Source of the DNA: Synergistota bacterium
GTDB taxonomy: Bacteria; Synergistota; GBS-1
Length of the DNA: 64,000 nucleotides
Direction: 5' to 3'
NCBI GenBank assembly: GCA_025060595.1
Contig: JANXBX010000003.1
Span: 28,933 to 92,932, forward strand
Under the pieces are notes generated by a model. That model saw only the letters and a list, made by a program, of their open reading frames with translations. It searched no databases and had not been told where the DNA came from. Of this stretch, positions 9,033 to 17,713 are shown piece by piece (position 1 is the stretch's first letter; the number at the start of each line of letters is the position of its first letter). A program made the position numbers and the translations under genes.

Positions 9033-10013
9033 TTATTCTCCCTCCCGCTTAAAAAGCATACTTACCGAAAGATTATAATGTATTCTCCTAATGGCCTCAG
9101 CAAACAAAGAGGCTATAGACTTTATTTTTATTTTATCTATTCTCTTTTCAGGAGGCAAAGGAATAGTATCTGTTAAAAGAACCTCCTTTGTAGGAGAGTT
9201 ACTCAATCTCTCTATGGCATTCCCCGAAAGAACACCATGTGTGGCACATGCATAAACCTCTTTTGCCCCCCTCTCAAGAATAGCTTTAGCAGCATTAACT
9301 ATAGTCCCAGCAGTGTCTATTATATCATCAACTATAATAGCCACTTTCCCCTCAACATCACCCACTATATCCATAACCTCTGAAACATTAGGTATCTCCC
9401 TTGGCCTCCTTTTATCAACTATTGCTATAGCCGATCTTAAATGCTCCGCAAAATGCCTTGCCCTAACCACACCACCCACATCAGGTGAAACAACCACTAT
9501 ATCATCTCTATGACCAAGCTTATCTAAAAAATAATCAGCAAGAAGAGGTATAGCGGTAAGGTGATCTAAGGGGATATCAAAAAAACCCTGAATCTGACCG
9601 GCATGAAGATCACAAGTTAAAACTCTATCAGCACCAGCAGTAGTTATAAGATTGGCAACAAGCTTAGCAGTTATCGGCTCCCTTCCTTGGGTTTTTCTAT
9701 CTTGACGAGCGTAACCATAATAAGGAATTACAGCAGTAATTCTTGCAGCAGAAGCCCTTTTTAAAGCATCAAGCATTATAAGCAATTCCATAAGATTTTT
9801 ATCTCCTGGATAACAAGTGGGTTGAATTACAAACACATCAGCGCCTCTAACATTTTCCTCAATTCTGACATAAAGCTCTCCGTCACTAAAACGCGATATT
9901 TTAGCGCTTGAGAGCTTTATACCTAATGCTGAAGCTATAGACTCCGCAAGCGCAGGATTTGCCGTACCAGAAAAAATCTTTAAGCTACCTTCAGAGCGAA
10001 ACCCATCAACCAT
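9033..10013 (-). CDS. prs: Ribose-phosphate pyrophosphokinase
   Basis: Makes PRPP from ribose 5-phosphate and ATP for nucleotide, histidine and tryptophan synthesis. It shows [12 protein letters not shown] near the N-terminus, [12 protein letters not shown] (ATP and flexible-loop region), [15 protein letters not shown] and the PRPP-binding loop [11 protein letters not shown]. The length is 326 aa, slightly longer than the usual 315. ATG 10013 overlaps the end of glmU by 8 nt and has GGAGGGG within the glmU coding region. Pairing glmU with prs is conserved in Firmicutes. Confidence 0.96.
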   Translation of the reverse strand: MVDGFRSEGSLKIFSGTANPALAESIASALGIKLSSAKISRFSDGELYVRIEENVRGADVFVIQPTCYPGDKNLMELLIMLDALKRASAARITAVIPYYGYARQDRKTQGREPITAKLVANLITTAGADRVLTCDLHAGQIQGFFDIPLDHLTAIPLLADYFLDKLGHRDDIVVVSPDVGGVVRARHFAEHLRSAIAIVDKRRPREIPNVSEVMDIVGDVEGKVAIIVDDIIDTAGTIVNAAKAILERGAKEVYACATHGVLSGNAIERLSNSPTKEVLLTDTIPLPPEKRIDKIKIKSIASLFAEAIRRIHYNLSVSMLFKREGE

Positions 10014-11394
10014 CTTTCTTTTCCTCCCCTCTGCGCCTTCTCTTAGCCCAACCCTCTATATTAACCTGTTTAGCTCTAGCAACTGCAAGACTATCAGGAG
10101 GAACATCCTTAGTGATAACAGAGCCTGCACCTATTATAGCACCCTTACCCACCTTAACAGGTGCAACCAACATAGTATCGCTACCTATAAAAACATCATC
10201 CTCTATATAGGTTGGATTTTTCTTAAAACCATCGTAATTACAAGTTATAGTACCCGCTCCTACATTAACCCGTTCCCCTATACTGGCATCACCTATGTAA
10301 GAAAGATGAGGAACCTTGCTTTTCTTACCTATAAAGCTTTTCTTGACCTCCACAAATTTCCCAACATAAGCCTCCTCATCTAACACGGTCTCCGGCCTTA
10401 AGTAAGCAAATGGTCCCACTTCACAACCGTTTCCTATTCTACTCTCTTCTATAACTACATTTTCTCTTATCCTAACATCATTACCTATAAAACTATTTAA
10501 TATTCTAACATTGGGACCTATAATACATCTTTCCCCTATAATGCTGTTTCCTTCTATAAAGACCATTGGATATATTATTGTATCCATACCTATCTTAGCA
10601 TCAGGCGAAACGAAGGTATTTTCAGGATCAAGGAAGGTAACCCCACACTCAAGCATCAACCTATAATTTATCCTTCTCCTAAACTCTCTATCGGCCTGAG
10701 CTAAAGTCTTTCTATCATTTATTCCCATAACCTCAAAGCTATCTTCGATCTGAAAAGTTCCAACCTTCAAAGAAGACTCAATAGCAATCTTAATTAGATC
10801 AGGCAGATAATATTCACTTTGCGCATTATTATCACTCAACTTAAAGATATTTTCTCTTAAAAACCTCACATTAAAACAATATACTCCTCCATTAACCTCC
10901 GTTATCCTTTTCTCCTCAGAAGTAGCATCTTTTTCCTCAACTATCTTAATCAGATTTCCATTTCCATCTCTTACCACTCTTCCATATCCCGAAGGGTCAT
11001 CTAAAACCACCGTTACAAGCGTTATAGAGTTTTTATTTTCGAAATGAGCATCTAAGAGTCCCTTAATAGTAGAGGAAGAAATAAAAGGAACATCCCCTGG
11101 AAGGACAACTAAATTTTCATACTTATCCCAAAAATCTTTAGCTACCTTAACAGCATCTCCGGTACCCCTTTGAATAGGTTGCTCTATGTAGTATATACCT
11201 TCCCCCACTTCCTTCTTAACAAGCTCACCATTAAAACCTACTACTATACCTATATCCGAAGCAAATGGCTTAATCGCATCCAAAATATATAAAATCATGG
11301 GCTTTCCACAAATCCTATGCAGAACCTTAGGAATAGAAGACTTCATTCTTTTACCTTTACCAGCCGCTAGTATCAAAAAAGCCATTTTACTCAT
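10006..11394 (-). CDS. glmU: Bifunctional GlmU (GlcNAc-1-P uridyltransferase / glucosamine-1-P acetyltransferase)
   Basis: Makes UDP-GlcNAc for peptidoglycan and other glycans. The N-terminal pyrophosphorylase has [19 protein letters not shown] with the signature GxGTRM-like loop. GDVPF and EVNGGVYCF follow. The C-terminal left-handed beta-helix acetyltransferase has hexapeptide repeats and HLSYIGDA plus [11 protein letters not shown]. The length of 462 aa is full. The ATG at 11394 has no Shine-Dalgarno sequence, and a TATAAT box ends 7 nt upstream, so translation is probably from a leaderless transcript. It is the first gene of a run of about ten genes reaching the left edge. Confidence 0.96.
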   Translation of the reverse strand: MSKMAFLILAAGKGKRMKSSIPKVLHRICGKPMILYILDAIKPFASDIGIVVGFNGELVKKEVGEGIYYIEQPIQRGTGDAVKVAKDFWDKYENLVVLPGDVPFISSSTIKGLLDAHFENKNSITLVTVVLDDPSGYGRVVRDGNGNLIKIVEEKDATSEEKRITEVNGGVYCFNVRFLRENIFKLSDNNAQSEYYLPDLIKIAIESSLKVGTFQIEDSFEVMGINDRKTLAQADREFRRRINYRLMLECGVTFLDPENTFVSPDAKIGMDTIIYPMVFIEGNSIIGERCIIGPNVRILNSFIGNDVRIRENVVIEESRIGNGCEVGPFAYLRPETVLDEEAYVGKFVEVKKSFIGKKSKVPHLSYIGDASIGERVNVGAGTITCNYDGFKKNPTYIEDDVFIGSDTMLVAPVKVGKGAIIGAGSVITKDVPPDSLAVARAKQVNIEGWAKRRRRGEEKKDG

Positions 11395-11401
11395 GAGTTT
11401 A

Positions 11402-11435
11402 ATTATAACACAATTTTAAGAGAAACGCTTCTCAA
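11402..11435 (-). promoter_or_regulatory. Extended -10 promoter of the glmU operon, with an inverted repeat upstream
   Basis: On the minus strand, TGTTATAAT (TATAAT at 11407-11402) has the TG extension of an extended -10 promoter. The -35 region at 17 nt spacing is poor. Between 11420 and 11435 lies a short inverted repeat, GAGAA-N4-TTCTC, that could be an operator. Transcription should begin about 11394-11396, that is at or just before the glmU ATG. Confidence 0.6.
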
Positions 11436-11600
11436 AATAAGAAAAAGGCTCAAAAGACTCCCATTAACCACTATTGATATTTTCCCTTAAAGCAGCTTCT
11501 TCCAATAAAAACGTATAAAGATAACCGGGATTAACCGAAATAGCCATGAATGTAGAAGATCTGTCTACCCCGTATATTTTTCTTTTTGAGTAATATCGGC
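11436..11600. other. Intergenic stretch without a recognised gene
   Basis: Between the glmU promoter and the tRNA-Leu promoter I find no open frame with a ribosome site, no tRNA and no strong hairpin. It separates two divergent transcription units. Confidence 0.5.
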
Positions 11601-11629
11601 TTGAAAATTGAGATCAAAGGTTATATAAT
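11601..11629 (+). promoter_or_regulatory. Sigma-70-type promoter of tRNA-Leu
   Basis: TTGAAA (11601-11606), a 17-nt spacer and TATAAT (11624-11629) form a near-consensus promoter. Its expected transcription start (about 11636) lies just before the mature tRNA 5' end at 11642. Confidence 0.8.
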
Positions 11630-11641
11630 ATATGGCAGCAA

Positions 11642-11729
11642 GCCGGAGTGGTGGAATTGGAAGACACGCTGTCTTGAGGGGGCAGTGGGTTTTACACCCG
11701 TGCGGGTTCAAATCCCGCCTCCGGCACCA
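11642..11729 (+). tRNA. tRNA-Leu (anticodon GAG)
   Basis: Acceptor stem GCCGGAG pairs with CTCCGGC. The anticodon arm CTGTC-TTGAGGG-GGCAG gives anticodon GAG (11676-11678). A long variable arm and a T arm with GGTTCAAATC mark a class II leucine tRNA. Discriminator A is followed by an encoded CCA (11727-11729). A spurious minus-strand open frame covers it. Confidence 0.95.
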
Positions 11730-11741
11730 TAAGCTTAAAAT

Positions 11742-11774
11742 AAAAGCTCCCACCCTGAAGGGGTGGGAGCTTTT
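11742..11774. terminator. Strong bidirectional intrinsic terminator
   Basis: A perfect 14-bp stem (AAAAGCTCCCACCC / GGGTGGGAGCTTTT) with a 5-nt loop is flanked by A-rich and T-rich runs. It lies between tRNA-Leu (plus strand) and the end of the convergent UPF0173 gene (minus strand), so it can end transcription from both sides. Confidence 0.93.
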
Positions 11775-11778
11775 ATTT

Positions 11779-12468
11779 TTATAAACTCACCTCTTCCCCA
11801 GGATTTAAAACTATAGGAGTAACACCCATAGCTTCAACTTTTTTAGCAAATTCCTTTGGATCTGCCTTAATCAGAGGCCAAGTATTATAATGCATTGGTA
11901 TAACCTTCCGGGGCTTTATTATGCTAACAGCCCTTAAAGCATCATCCATATCCATCGTAAAATTGCCGCCTATGGGAAGCAGCGCTAAATCTATATTTTC
12001 ATCCTTGAGTAACATCATATCAGCTATAAGACCTGTATCTCCAGCGTGATATATCTTTTTCCCTTCAACAAAAATCAAAAAGCCGCAGGGATTACCTCCG
12101 TATAAAACCTTATCTCCCTCAACTATACCAGAACCATGAGAAGCTGGGAATAGTTTAACCCTTCCAAAGGGAAAATAAGCGCTTCCTCCAACATGCATAG
12201 GATGAACCTTAACGCCTTTAGATGAACAAAAGTTGGCTAATTCAAAAACGGAAACTATTGTAGCTCCAGTTCTTTTAGCTATATCTATAGCGTCGCCAAG
12301 ATGATCTCCATGCCCATGGGTCACAAATATATAGTTTATATCCTTAAAGTCTTCCGGCTTGGCCGAAGCCTGAGGATTATTAGTTAAAAATGGATCAATT
12401 AGCGCCTTAAGACCTTCTCCCTCTAAATAAAATGCAGCATGACCTAGAAACTTAACCTTTACCGTCAT
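11779..12468 (-). CDS. UPF0173-family metal-dependent hydrolase
   Basis: Metallo-beta-lactamase-fold hydrolase of the UPF0173 group; natural substrate unknown. The metal site THGHGDHLGDA is near residue 50. Further ligand regions are HAGDTGL (near 140) and MHYNTWP near the C-terminus. The length of 229 aa is standard. No signal peptide, so cytoplasmic. ATG 12468 follows the stop of the exported-protein gene by 3 nt, with GGAGGTG upstream. The gene ends directly before the shared terminator. Confidence 0.88.
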   Translation of the reverse strand: MTVKVKFLGHAAFYLEGEGLKALIDPFLTNNPQASAKPEDFKDINYIFVTHGHGDHLGDAIDIAKRTGATIVSVFELANFCSSKGVKVHPMHVGGSAYFPFGRVKLFPASHGSGIVEGDKVLYGGNPCGFLIFVEGKKIYHAGDTGLIADMMLLKDENIDLALLPIGGNFTMDMDDALRAVSIIKPRKVIPMHYNTWPLIKADPKEFAKKVEAMGVTPIVLNPGEEVSL

Positions 12469-12471
12469 CCC

Positions 12472-13476
12472 TTAAAACACCTCCTGTTTTATAAAAGGTA
12501 GCAATATCTTAACATACTTTAGCCCTCTTAAAGCAACATCATCCCTGCCAGTCAGTTCTTTAAAAAAGCGCCAATCTTTGTCCCCTTCAAACTTAACCAT
12601 GACTAAACTTCTTCTTAAAAGGAGCTCCTCCCAGTCAGGCTTTTCTAAAGCATATGGATCCCAATTAGGCAGGATAACACCACTAAACAGAGGAAAGGTA
12701 CCAGGATCAGGATCAACTATCATCCACTGCGTTAGGTTCCATGCAACTTTAATCATTTCAGGACTTAAAGAGTGCCTATAAGGTATTATTTGAAAGCCTC
12801 CTATCTCTCCTAAAGAGGAAGTGGAAATACATATAACTCCTGGATGATTAGCTCTTATCCTACCTACCCCAGTATATTCGCTTCCTACAAATCTTCCAAC
12901 ACCCTCCACTGGCTTTATAACCTTACCAATAATTTTCTCCTCCCCAGAAAGGTAACAAGCTATAATATTACCTCCAACCTTATTTTCAAAAATGATTTCT
13001 ACAATCTCGCTTTTCTCCTCAAAAACCCTTATCTCTAATAACTTAGGGATCCCCTCAGAAGGATGAAAAATAACATCGCTTCCAACAAATGGAGAATATC
13101 CCCCACCAAATATACTTTTCTGAGGTAAAATATCAGTCACAATCGAGCTTCTTGAGCGTGCTCCCGAAGAAAAGGCCTCTTTTGGAAGCACGCTCAAAAT
13201 ACCCTCTTTTTTCATAATATGTATTGCATTAACAGCAGAAGCCACAACACTATTAAGTTTACCCCATTGAGATGCAGTAAAAGGTTTTTCATTAAAGGCA
13301 ATGGCGGGAGAAGCTATCCTCCCACACTCAATCCATTTCCCATTCTCTAAAACCTTTACTCTACCATCATACTCATTTTCAATAAATATACTAAATGAAA
13401 GAGCATAACTACTTGTAGATATTAAAAGTATAACAAAAACTAATATAGGAAAACCTAACTCCTTCCTCCTTATCAA
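12472..13476 (-). CDS. Exported protein of unknown function
   Basis: I do not recognise the family. A clear signal peptide (basic MIRRKE, then FPILVFVILLIS, cleavage likely after SSYA) is followed by about 310 soluble residues of mixed alpha/beta character and few cysteines. The start codon is probably TTG 13476, with GGAGGAAG about 10 nt upstream. It lies between another exported protein (14706-13492) and the UPF0173 hydrolase in the same direction. The mature part mentions no catalytic motif I know. The coding region contains an unusual stable inverted repeat at 13152-13197. Probably a periplasmic or surface protein. Confidence 0.7.
   Translation of the reverse strand: MIRRKELGFPILVFVILLISTSSYALSFSIFIENEYDGRVKVLENGKWIECGRIASPAIAFNEKPFTASQWGKLNSVVASAVNAIHIMKKEGILSVLPKEAFSSGARSRSSIVTDILPQKSIFGGGYSPFVGSDVIFHPSEGIPKLLEIRVFEEKSEIVEIIFENKVGGNIIACYLSGEEKIIGKVIKPVEGVGRFVGSEYTGVGRIRANHPGVICISTSSLGEIGGFQIIPYRHSLSPEMIKVAWNLTQWMIVDPDPGTFPLFSGVILPNWDPYALEKPDWEELLLRRSLVMVKFEGDKDWRFFKELTGRDDVALRGLKYVKILLPFIKQEVF
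13152..13197 (-). repeat. Long inverted repeat inside a coding region
   Basis: TTGAGCGTGCT (13152-13162) and AGCACGCTCAA (13187-13197) pair perfectly over 11 bp. After one mismatch the helix continues for about 6 more pairs (13164-13169 with 13180-13185, two of them G-T). No T-run follows, so it is not a normal terminator. Confidence 0.6.
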
Positions 13477-13491
13477 AAATACACTTCCTCC

Positions 13492-14706
13492 TTACTTCAA
13501 GGGTTGAAAAGTTTCCACTATAGAGTTAAAAGTTCCTAAGAAACGCTGATAATCGTTAAGCATCGCCTCAAGATTTATAACATATGCCAAGTTTTTCGAG
13601 ACATAATAATACTGCTCTACATAAAGAGGAATTTGCTGACCCGTCGGGGCCGTCACATTAGCAGTAAAAACCCTTTTTATAAACTGCTTTCCCCTTATAT
13701 TCACAACATTCTCAGAATATTTCTTATAGCCAGGGAATTTTACTAAAAAGTTCGCCTCCACAGCAGCCGCATAAGCCTGGAGAGAGTATCCAGCAGGAAT
13801 AGTTTCAACAACAACACTAAAATCAGCGATTACCTGATTTCTTTCAACGCACACGTAGTTTACATACGGCGTCCCAGCAGGAATATTGGGATTCGGTGTT
13901 GGGTTAAAAAACCAACTAGGAGGTATACCAATCGAGAAATACCCGTACGGATCAGTATAACTCATCCATCCAGAAGGTAAAGCTGGAGCTGGCGTAGGTG
14001 TCGGTTGTGGAACTGGCGTAGGCATTGGCTGTGGAGCTGGCGTAGGCGTTGGCTGTGGAACTGGCATTGGTGTCGGTTGTGGAGCTGGCGTAGGCGTTGG
14101 CTGTGGAACTGGCATTGGCGTTGGCTGTGGAGCTGGCATTGGCGTTGGCTGTGGAGCTGGCATTGGTGTCGGCTGTGGAGCTGGAACAGAAGCAAATTTA
14201 ACGCTTCCTAATATCCTTTCAAAAACGGATTTATATTTAGGATAAATGGCTTCCTCTACCGCAGTCACAAATACAAAAGCCGAGCTTTGGCTTTTACCGT
14301 AATAAATGGTAAATATTCCCTTAATGCCCTTTTCTGTGACAAAGGAATAAACTTCTCTTATAGCCTCGACATTGTCTTTCAAAAAAAGGTTTCCCTTCTC
14401 CATAAGTTGAAGCTGAGATGTTACGTTCATCATCTCCTTAAATGTTTCAATAGCTGATTCTCTTTCTTCATTAATATTAACCCCCGGTTCAAGAGCGAAT
14501 ATTAAAATAACAGCTTTTTCCCCAGTTCCAGGACTAATAAAGACCAATCCATCTTCAATCTCTTCCTCAACACTCCAAGAAGGCGGTAAATCAACAATAA
14601 TTCTACCACTAAGCAATGACTTACTAACAAAATCCTGAGACAGAGCTGAACCAAACAAAATAAAAATGATACACAAGCTAACAAAGATACCTAAACCTCT
14701 TTTCAT
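13492..14706 (-). CDS. Exported protein with two DcrB/PsbP-like domains joined by a Pro-rich repeat linker
   Basis: Signal peptide ([19 protein letters not shown], cleavage after SALS) then two similar domains. The first (about residues 25-165) contains [14 protein letters not shown] and ends [10 protein letters not shown]. The second (about 235-404) contains [12 protein letters not shown] and ends [11 protein letters not shown]. Both carry the 'PPSW' strand and a C-terminal helix like DcrB/PsbP-type domains. Between them is about 70 residues of an 8-residue repeat (PAPQPTPM variants). ATG 14706 has GGGGAGG 8 nt upstream. Probably a periplasmic or surface-attached protein with two ligand-binding domains on a stiff linker. 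Function unknown. Confidence 0.75.
   Translation of the reverse strand: MKRGLGIFVSLCIIFILFGSALSQDFVSKSLLSGRIIVDLPPSWSVEEEIEDGLVFISPGTGEKAVILIFALEPGVNINEERESAIETFKEMMNVTSQLQLMEKGNLFLKDNVEAIREVYSFVTEKGIKGIFTIYYGKSQSSAFVFVTAVEEAIYPKYKSVFERILGSVKFASVPAPQPTPMPAPQPTPMPAPQPTPMPVPQPTPTPAPQPTPMPVPQPTPTPAPQPMPTPVPQPTPTPAPALPSGWMSYTDPYGYFSIGIPPSWFFNPTPNPNIPAGTPYVNYVCVERNQVIADFSVVVETIPAGYSLQAYAAAVEANFLVKFPGYKKYSENVVNIRGKQFIKRVFTANVTAPTGQQIPLYVEQYYYVSKNLAYVINLEAMLNDYQRFLGTFNSIVETFQPLK
13984..14184 (-). repeat. Tandem 24-bp coding repeat (Pro-Gln-Thr-Pro linker)
   Basis: About eight imperfect 24-bp units encode PAPQPTPM / PVPQPTPT. Unit number is likely to vary between strains by slippage. The pattern also creates spurious long frames on both strands rich in Trp or Gln/His. 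Confidence 0.88.
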
Positions 14707-14884
14707 TCAGCAACACCTCCCCCTCTATGAAAACAATTTTAACATAAAATTTATTTCAAAAAAATAAAAACTATCAATTTTCATTAAAGTAATTTTCCAC
14801 TTTTATCCCATTCCTCCTTAAATAGCCCATATACCGCTATGGCTACCCACAGAATACCAAATTCCCGGCTCTTAAAAATAAAAA

Positions 14885-14959
14885 TGGCTGGGGTGGCTGG
14901 ACTCGAACCAGCACTGCCGGATCCAAAGTCCGGTGCCCTGCCACTTAGGCTACACCCCA
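14885..14959 (-). tRNA. tRNA-Gln (anticodon TTG)
   Basis: On the minus strand the acceptor TGGGGTG pairs with CACCCCA, discriminator G, and CCA is encoded (14887-14885). The anticodon arm CCGGA-CTTTGGA-TCCGG gives TTG. The T arm contains GGTTCGAGTCC. Short frames drawn through it on either strand are artefacts. Confidence 0.95.
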
Positions 14960-14977
14960 ACCTCTTAAGCAAGAGCT

Positions 14978-15006
14978 ATTATAGCAAAAACCTTATACTT
15001 ATTCAA
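14978..15006 (-). promoter_or_regulatory. Sigma-70-type promoter of tRNA-Gln
   Basis: TTGAAT (15006-15001), a 17-nt spacer and TATAAT (14983-14978) on the minus strand. The predicted start near 14971 is 12 nt before the mature tRNA. Confidence 0.78.
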
Positions 15007-15039
15007 GGGATTTATTCTTAATAGATCCTTCACCAACTA

Positions 15040-15069
15040 TTAACATCATGAGAATTATTATGATAAAAT
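15040..15069 (+). promoter_or_regulatory. Probable promoter of the exported MhpD-like gene
   Basis: TTAACA (15040-15045), an 18-nt spacer and TAAAAT (15064-15069) preceded by TGA, an extended -10. It would give a leader of about 30 nt ending in AGGAGGGGG before ATG 15105. Confidence 0.5.
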
Positions 15070-15104
15070 AAGTTTAATAAATCTAACAAAAGGAGGGGGA
15101 ACTC

Positions 15105-15959
15105 ATGAGAAAAAAGGGATTAATAGCGGTCCTCTTAACTTTTATCCTTATCACAGCTAATTTAGCCTATGCAAAGATCAATATAAAGACATTGGCAGAA
15201 GAAATAATCCTGATGAGAAACACTCATAAGACCTTACCTCACATTTCGGCAAGATATCCAGATTTCAATCCAGATAAAGCTTACCTAGTACAAAAACTTG
15301 TCGTTAATAAGCTCATAGAAACGCATAAAGCAAAAGTGAGCGGATTCAAGGCAGCATTCACAGATCCAGTAAGCCAGAAAAACTTTGGCATGACCGAACC
15401 CGCTTATGGAGTTCTATTAAATTACATGGTGCTTGAGGAAAAGGGGACACCGCTTAACATTACTATAACTAAAAAAGCTATTAGACCGATGCTTGAAGTA
15501 GAAATTGGCTTCGTGATTAAAAAAGATATAACTAAACCAATTAAGGACTTAAAAGAACTTAAAAACTATATTAAGTCTGCCTTTATAGCTGTGGAAATAC
15601 CTGATATAAGATTTGACCTCAATGGGTTAAAGGGAAGCGATCTTATAGCAGATGATGCGGGAACATTTTTAACAATAAAAGGAAAAGAATTTGATCCCTT
15701 TAAGCTTGACTTATCAAAGATCCAAGCAAAGCTCTACAAAGATGGAAAAATTATATCTATGGGTTCTGGCAAGAATGTGCTAGGAAATCCTCTCAATTCA
15801 TTACTATGGGTGGTGAATAAAGCTATCTCCCTCGGAGAAAAAGTAAAGAAGGGGGACATCATTATAACTGGTACAATGACTAGAATGGTTCCCGCACAAC
15901 CAGGAAAGTACGTAGCATTATGTGAAGGAATTGGAACCCTCAAATTCAACCTTAAATAG
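15105..15959 (+). CDS. Exported MhpD/FAH-fold protein (2-oxopent-4-enoate hydratase-like)
   Basis: The fold is that of 2-keto-4-pentenoate hydratase / 4-oxalocrotonate decarboxylase. Metal-ligand acids are expected in RPMLEVEIGFVI and VEIPDIRFD, and the C-terminal GNPLNSLLWVVNKAIS and GDIIITGTMT match the family. Unusually, it begins with a good signal peptide (RKKGLIAVLLTFILIT, cleavage after LAYA), while family members are normally cytoplasmic. ATG 15105 has a strong AGGAGGGGG. It is one of the few plus-strand genes and stands alone, ending in a terminator. Either the enzyme acts in the periplasm or the fold has been reused as a binding protein. Confidence 0.78.
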   Translation: MRKKGLIAVLLTFILITANLAYAKINIKTLAEEIILMRNTHKTLPHISARYPDFNPDKAYLVQKLVVNKLIETHKAKVSGFKAAFTDPVSQKNFGMTEPAYGVLLNYMVLEEKGTPLNITITKKAIRPMLEVEIGFVIKKDITKPIKDLKELKNYIKSAFIAVEIPDIRFDLNGLKGSDLIADDAGTFLTIKGKEFDPFKLDLSKIQAKLYKDGKIISMGSGKNVLGNPLNSLLWVVNKAISLGEKVKKGDIIITGTMTRMVPAQPGKYVALCEGIGTLKFNLK

Positions 15960-15963
15960 AAAA

Positions 15964-15988
15964 TAGGGGGGGCAACCACCTCCCCTAA
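15964..15988. terminator. Bidirectional hairpin terminator between convergent genes
   Basis: A 9-bp GC-rich stem (TAGGGGGGG / CCTCCCCTA with one G-T pair) with a short loop has T-rich sequence on both sides. It follows the plus-strand MhpD-like gene and overlaps the stop codon of the minus-strand metallo-hydrolase. Confidence 0.75.
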
Positions 15989-16743
15989 AATTCTATTTTC
16001 ATTCCATCAGATGCAGCCTTCACATCCACTCTTACTTGCTTAGAAATCTCCTCTGCTAGCACCCAAGGTTTATCAAATAGCATGCCTCTACCGAAGTGTG
16101 TTAGAATAGCCATTTGGGGTTTGGCTTCATGAATAATCTTAAAAGCATCGTCTAAGGAAAGATGATCTATATCTTCTCTTTTCTTGCGAAGAGTTACACT
16201 CAAAACCATCAAGTCCGCTTTAAACCTAAGAGGTAAATTTTCAAAAAACTTCGTATCCATAATGATAGAAACTTCTTTTTCCCTATTAGAGGAAAATCTT
16301 AAACCGAATGTTTCAACACCATGATGAATAAGAGGTATGGCATCTAAAGCGAAACCATCAAATTCAAACTTCCCCTCTTTAAGAACTATAAGTCCTTTAA
16401 GATAGCTCCTTAAGTACTTTAAAACAACCCTATCTTCACCTTCCAAAGCATCAAAGGGAGCAAGAAGAACACCCCGAGGTGAAAAACCTCCTTCTGTCAT
16501 TGCCTCTACCATAGTGTTTATATCAGCACAATGATCAAGGTGTCTATGGGAAAGGATTATATAATCCAAAATCGTGGGATCCAGTTTCGGACGACTTTCA
16601 AGACACCTCACAAGACAACCAGGTCCCGGGTCAATAAGTATATTCTTATCAGCATAATTAAGCCAAATACCACCAGATGCTCTAAGTTGCTTAAAAACCA
16701 CGAATCTGGATCCCGCAGTTCCTAAAAACTTTATCCAACCCAT
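15985..16743 (-). CDS. Metallo-beta-lactamase-fold hydrolase (RNase Z / PhnP-like)
   Basis: MBL-fold phosphodiesterase-like enzyme. The metal motif LSHRHLDHCAD is near residue 67. LIHHGVETFGLRF and IIMDTKF supply later ligand regions, and TLRKKREDIDHLSLDDA with LTHFGRGM completes the site. The best start is ATG 16743, immediately after the epimerase stop (TAA 16747-16745); an in-frame TTG 16755 would overlap it. There is little Shine-Dalgarno signal, so translation may be coupled. Whether it acts on tRNA, cyclic phosphates or another substrate is not decided by the sequence. Confidence 0.8.
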   Translation of the reverse strand: MGWIKFLGTAGSRFVVFKQLRASGGIWLNYADKNILIDPGPGCLVRCLESRPKLDPTILDYIILSHRHLDHCADINTMVEAMTEGGFSPRGVLLAPFDALEGEDRVVLKYLRSYLKGLIVLKEGKFEFDGFALDAIPLIHHGVETFGLRFSSNREKEVSIIMDTKFFENLPLRFKADLMVLSVTLRKKREDIDHLSLDDAFKIIHEAKPQMAILTHFGRGMLFDKPWVLAEEISKQVRVDVKAASDGMKIEF

Positions 16744-16744
16744 T

Positions 16745-17713
16745 TTAATCAGCAAGATCTATACTTAGAGCCAAATCCAGATTTTCCTGAAACCATCTTA
16801 TCGTTCTTTTTATACCTTCTTCTATAGGAATTTTGGGACTCCAATTAAGAATTTGACGTGCAAGAGTTATATCAGCCCAAGTCTTTGGAACATCAGCAGG
16901 GTGAGGAGGAAGAAAGCGCTTTTTGGCTTCCTTACCTAAACTCTCCTCTATAAGCTTTATGACGTAATTTAACCGTACAGGCCTATCACTACCAAGATTT
17001 ATACGATGAAAGCCTTCGAGCTTTAGCGCCTTTATTGTACCTTCAGCTATATCATCTACATAAGTAAAATCCCTTTCCTGATTGCCATCTCCATAGATCA
17101 CTATCTCTTTCCCCTCATATATTAGCCTTATGAATTTAAATATGCTCATATCAGGCCTACCTGCAGGACCATAAACAGTAAAGTAACGTAAAATAGTTAT
17201 ATCCAAATTATAAAGATAATGATAAGAAAAAGCCCAACATTCTGCCCCTCTTTTCGAAGCAGCATAGGGAGAAAGAGGGGTATCAGCTTTTGCAGATTCG
17301 GAAAAGGGAAGCTCATTTAAACCGTAGACACTTGAAGTGGAGGCAATTACTACCTTCCTAACGCCAAAAGCTCGTGAACCTTCAAGAATATTTAAGTTTC
17401 CAAGCTCATTTGTCTTAAGATAAACCCAGGGGTCTTTTAAGCTCCTTCTTACTCCAGCTCGAGCCGCAAGATTTATAACAGCGGAAAAATCTTTATTTTT
17501 AAACAAGGAAAGAACTTCTTCTTCATCGCTTATATCCAACCTCTTAAAGGAAAAACCTTTTCTATCAAGAAGTCTGTTAAGACGCCACTCTTTTAACCTA
17601 ACATCATAACTATCGTTTAGATCATCTACTCCAAAAACCTCTTCTCCACTCTCTAGAAGGCGCTCTGCAACCTTGCTCCCTATGAAACCAGCACACCCTG
17701 TAACAAGAATCAA
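16745..17713 (-). CDS. NAD-dependent epimerase/dehydratase, UDP-glucuronate 4-epimerase-like
   Basis: Extended short-chain dehydrogenase. The NAD-binding Rossmann motif is TGCAGFIGSKVAERL. The AARAGVRRS segment, ASTSSVYG and the catalytic YAASKRGAE (YxxxK) are present. RYFTVYGPAGRPDMS is characteristic of UDP-glucuronate epimerases. The length is 322 aa. The start is TTG 17713 with GGAGG 6 nt upstream, overlapping the SufB stop by 4 nt. It supplies nucleotide sugars, probably for the glycan genes further right. The exact sugar substrate is inference. Confidence 0.85.
   Translation of the reverse strand: MILVTGCAGFIGSKVAERLLESGEEVFGVDDLNDSYDVRLKEWRLNRLLDRKGFSFKRLDISDEEEVLSLFKNKDFSAVINLAARAGVRRSLKDPWVYLKTNELGNLNILEGSRAFGVRKVVIASTSSVYGLNELPFSESAKADTPLSPYAASKRGAECWAFSYHYLYNLDITILRYFTVYGPAGRPDMSIFKFIRLIYEGKEIVIYGDGNQERDFTYVDDIAEGTIKALKLEGFHRINLGSDRPVRLNYVIKLIEESLGKEAKKRFLPPHPADVPKTWADITLARQILNWSPKIPIEEGIKRTIRWFQENLDLALSIDLAD

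Noticed and set aside
11565-11753. Minus-strand 62-codon frame
   Set aside because: Runs antisense through tRNA-Leu and the terminator; the stretch RRRDLNPHG is a common tRNA-derived false protein.
13984-14184. Regular 24-bp repeats resembling a CRISPR array
   Set aside because: Units are contiguous without spacers and are in frame as an 8-residue Pro-rich repeat.
13962-14211. Gln/His-rich (minus) and Trp-rich (plus) frames over the Pro repeat
   Set aside because: Both are alternative readings of the tandem repeat inside the exported-protein gene.
14784-15021. Short frames on both strands over tRNA-Gln
   Set aside because: They exist only because the tRNA lacks stops; AGVAGLEPALPDP is a usual tRNA shadow.
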